Below the pieces are notes generated by a model that did not search any database, was not told the origin of the DNA, and worked only from the letters and a program-made list of their open reading frames with translations. Source: an uncultured Shewanella sp. (GTDB lineage: Bacteria > Pseudomonadota > Gammaproteobacteria > Enterobacterales > Shewanellaceae). Taken from it: 64,000 bases of DNA. Location of the stretch: contig NZ_CANMUW010000017.1 in assembly GCF_947501225.1 (NCBI RefSeq), positions 16,325 through 80,324 on the forward strand, in the 5' to 3' direction. A program made the position numbers and the translations under genes. Shown here piece by piece: positions 62,793 to 64,000 of the stretch (the stretch's first letter is position 1; every line of letters starts with the position of its first letter).

Positions 62793-63521
62793 ATGAAAAG
62801 TGCCGCATTAGTGACGGCAGTTCTTCTCAGCGTAGGTGCAGCTAACGCTGCACCGGCTCCGGTCACAGATGTGACCGGTGGTTCTAACGATGAAAGAATT
62901 GCGCGTTTAGAAAGGATCTTAAAAGCGAAGCAGCAATCTGAATTTCAGATGCAGCAACGTTTAGATGTGTTACAACAGGAAGTGCTTGACCTACGCGGTT
63001 TAAACGAGCAACAAAGCTATCAAATTGAGCAGATGTTACAGCGTCAGCGTCAACTCTATGATGATATCGCTAATCTATCTGCTAAGCCTGCACAACTACC
63101 TGCTGTCTCTTCCACCTCACAGGTGAATACATCGACCTCATCGACGCTAGGTGAAACGGCAAGCTATGAGCATGCGGTTAACCTGGTGCTTAAACAGAGA
63201 AAGTACGATGAAGCTATTCCTGCCTTCAGTGAGTTTATCAAGCAGTACCCGAACTCGACTTATGCGGCTAATGCCAATTATTGGTTAGGACAGCTCCTAT
63301 ATAATAAAGGTGAGTTCGCTACGGCTAAGAGGGCATTCGAAACTGTCGTTAATCAGTTCACCGAGTCTAATAAACGCGGTGATAGCCTGGTTAAGCTTGG
63401 AATGATTGCTGAGAAGACCGGAAATGCCTCTGCTGCAAAAGGGTATTACCAGAAAGTCCTTAAAGAGTACGCCAACAGTGCGGCTGCTCGTATTGCTAAG
63501 CAGCAGCTGGCTGCGCTTTAA
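62793..63521 (+). CDS. cpoB: Cell division coordinator CpoB (YbgF)
   Basis: Periplasmic protein that tunes PBP1B and Tol function during cell constriction. The 242 residues have a signal peptide (about 1-20, ending GAANA), a trimerisation coiled coil (about 32-90: ERIARLERILKAKQQSEFQMQQRL in pieces) and three TPR repeats (about 120-240: YEHAVNLVLKQRKYDEAIPAFSEFI, AANANYWLGQLLYNKGEFATAKRAF). ATG at 62793 after GAAGGTG; the earlier TTG is rejected. Closes the Tol-Pal operon. Confidence 0.95.
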   Translation: MKSAALVTAVLLSVGAANAAPAPVTDVTGGSNDERIARLERILKAKQQSEFQMQQRLDVLQQEVLDLRGLNEQQSYQIEQMLQRQRQLYDDIANLSAKPAQLPAVSSTSQVNTSTSSTLGETASYEHAVNLVLKQRKYDEAIPAFSEFIKQYPNSTYAANANYWLGQLLYNKGEFATAKRAFETVVNQFTESNKRGDSLVKLGMIAEKTGNASAAKGYYQKVLKEYANSAAARIAKQQLAAL

Positions 63522-63592
63522 TCTGATTTTAACTAAGAAACATACTCTTAGTCTGTTTTTCACGCAAACAACAAAAAATGCAAAAATTGCAC

Positions 63593-63620
63593 TTGCAAGA
63601 GAAGGTGAAAAAGGTATTAT
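63593..63620 (+). promoter_or_regulatory. Promoter of the tRNA-Lys array
   Basis: TTGCAA (63593-63598), a 16-base spacer and TATTAT (63615-63620), then GGCGCCC, a GC-rich discriminator as in stringently controlled stable-RNA promoters. Confidence 0.5.
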
Positions 63621-63703
63621 AGGCGCCCTCAGAGCGGCAGAGTCGCTTGAGGGCCTACTGGTTAAGAAGCTTTAATCTTAGGTCAGGTTCTTAAGAGCCA
63701 GGT

Positions 63704-63766
63704 GGGTCACTAGCTCTGTTTCTTGTAGAAACATACAGTTGGCTTTAACCAGTTGATAGTCGGTTA
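63704..63766 (+). pseudogene. Decayed tRNA-Lys copy
   Basis: Similar to the real tRNA-Lys: GGGTC, TAGCTC, GTAGA, CAGTTGGCTTT, AACCA and TTG occur in the same order. Inserted bases in the D arm, loss of one base in the anticodon loop and lack of a T arm and 3' acceptor strand mean it cannot fold as tRNA. It lies 30 bases before the first intact copy. Confidence 0.55.
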
Positions 63767-63795
63767 TTAATATTGATATATCAGCAAAATAAGAT

Positions 63796-63871
63796 GGGTC
63801 GTTAGCTCAGTTGGTAGAGCAGTTGGCTTTTAACCAATTGGTCGAAGGTTCGAATCCTTCACGACCCACCA
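63796..63871 (+). tRNA. tRNA-Lys (anticodon TTT)
   Basis: 76-nt cloverleaf: acceptor GGGTCGT/ACGACCC, D arm AGCTCAGTTGGTAGAGC, anticodon loop CTTTTAA with TTT, T arm GAAGG-TTCGAAT-CCTTC, encoded CCA. tRNA-Lys after cpoB is the conserved order in many gammaproteobacteria. Confidence 0.98.
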
Positions 63872-63928
63872 CTTCTTTGAAAGTGTACGATGTTTTCGTT
63901 AGATTCAAAGCAAAAGTAACACCAAGAT

Positions 63929-64000
63929 GGGTCGTTAGCTCAGTTGGTAGAGCAGTTGGCTTTTAACCAATTGGTCGAAGGTTCGAATCCTTCACGACCC
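63929..64000 (+). tRNA. tRNA-Lys (anticodon TTT), partial at window end
   Basis: Second copy, identical to the first over the 72 bases present; the window ends four bases before the expected ACCA end. The array likely continues beyond the window. Confidence 0.97.

Noticed and set aside
63406-63675. Plus-strand 89-codon frame from cpoB into the tRNA leader
   Set aside because: It overlaps cpoB in another frame and runs through the promoter region; no ribosome site.

Overview
The window reads as chromosomal DNA of a marine gammaproteobacterium, most likely a Shewanella. The pointers are the yejK/yejL/yejM cluster, rnt beside motY (a sodium-driven flagellar motor protein), ybgC-tolQRAB-pal-cpoB followed by tRNA-Lys genes, and family proteins typical of that genus (DUF2986, a DUF6942-like protein, DUF3413 sulfatase-like YejM). 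This assignment rests on gene content and synteny, not on a database search. No rRNA, prophage, transposase, integrase or CRISPR array was found.

Layout. 0-9 kb: HD-GYP phosphodiesterase, AraC regulator with LysE-type exporter, nadE, a DUF6942-like protein, an alpha/beta hydrolase, a sensor diguanylate cyclase and the EF-P paralogue efpL. 9-15.5 kb: an apparent interspersed repeat, tRNA-Pro(GGG), yejM-yejL divergent from yejK, an unusual double PTPS-fold protein and an M23 peptidase. 15.7-26.2 kb: a 13-gene, one-direction, mostly overlapping operon built around an ECF sigma factor and its ChrR-type zinc anti-sigma factor, with photolyase, cyclopropane-synthase-like methyltransferase, flavin oxidoreductase, DUF1365, DUF2878, chalcone-isomerase-fold and DUF3833 proteins. 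It looks like a singlet-oxygen/photo-oxidative response unit that remodels membrane lipids. Two near-identical promoter-like sites (GATCC-N18-TATC) precede its first two genes.

26-34 kb: yecM, an L,D-transpeptidase, a potassium channel with a zinc ribbon, a MATE exporter, small conserved genes, and a compact DUF1538-DUF1538-PII-CBS operon preceded by a 23-codon ORF with a very strong ribosome binding site. 34-47.5 kb: glutaredoxin, a giant DUF748/AsmA-like protein, an iron-sulfur flavin reductase, several VOC and other small enzymes, asnB, an M28 peptidase, a serine beta-lactamase-like hydrolase and a small protein resembling KlcA antirestriction proteins. 48-55.4 kb: purM-purN, upp, a (CTGGCAC)7 repeat, an Na+/H+ antiporter, a 2-Cys peroxiredoxin, a YbaK-type deacylase, rnt and motY, the last with a textbook sigma-28 promoter.

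55.4-64 kb: a roughly 165-nt minus-strand candidate small RNA with its own promoter, nested stems and a strong terminator; a prolyl oligopeptidase; the Tol-Pal envelope operon; and a tRNA-Lys array preceded by a decayed tRNA-Lys copy. The items most worth a second look are the candidate sRNA at 55.6 kb, the sigma/ChrR operon, the zinc-site-degenerate PTPS duplication, the leader ORF of the DUF1538 operon and the repeat-borne ORF at 9.3 kb.
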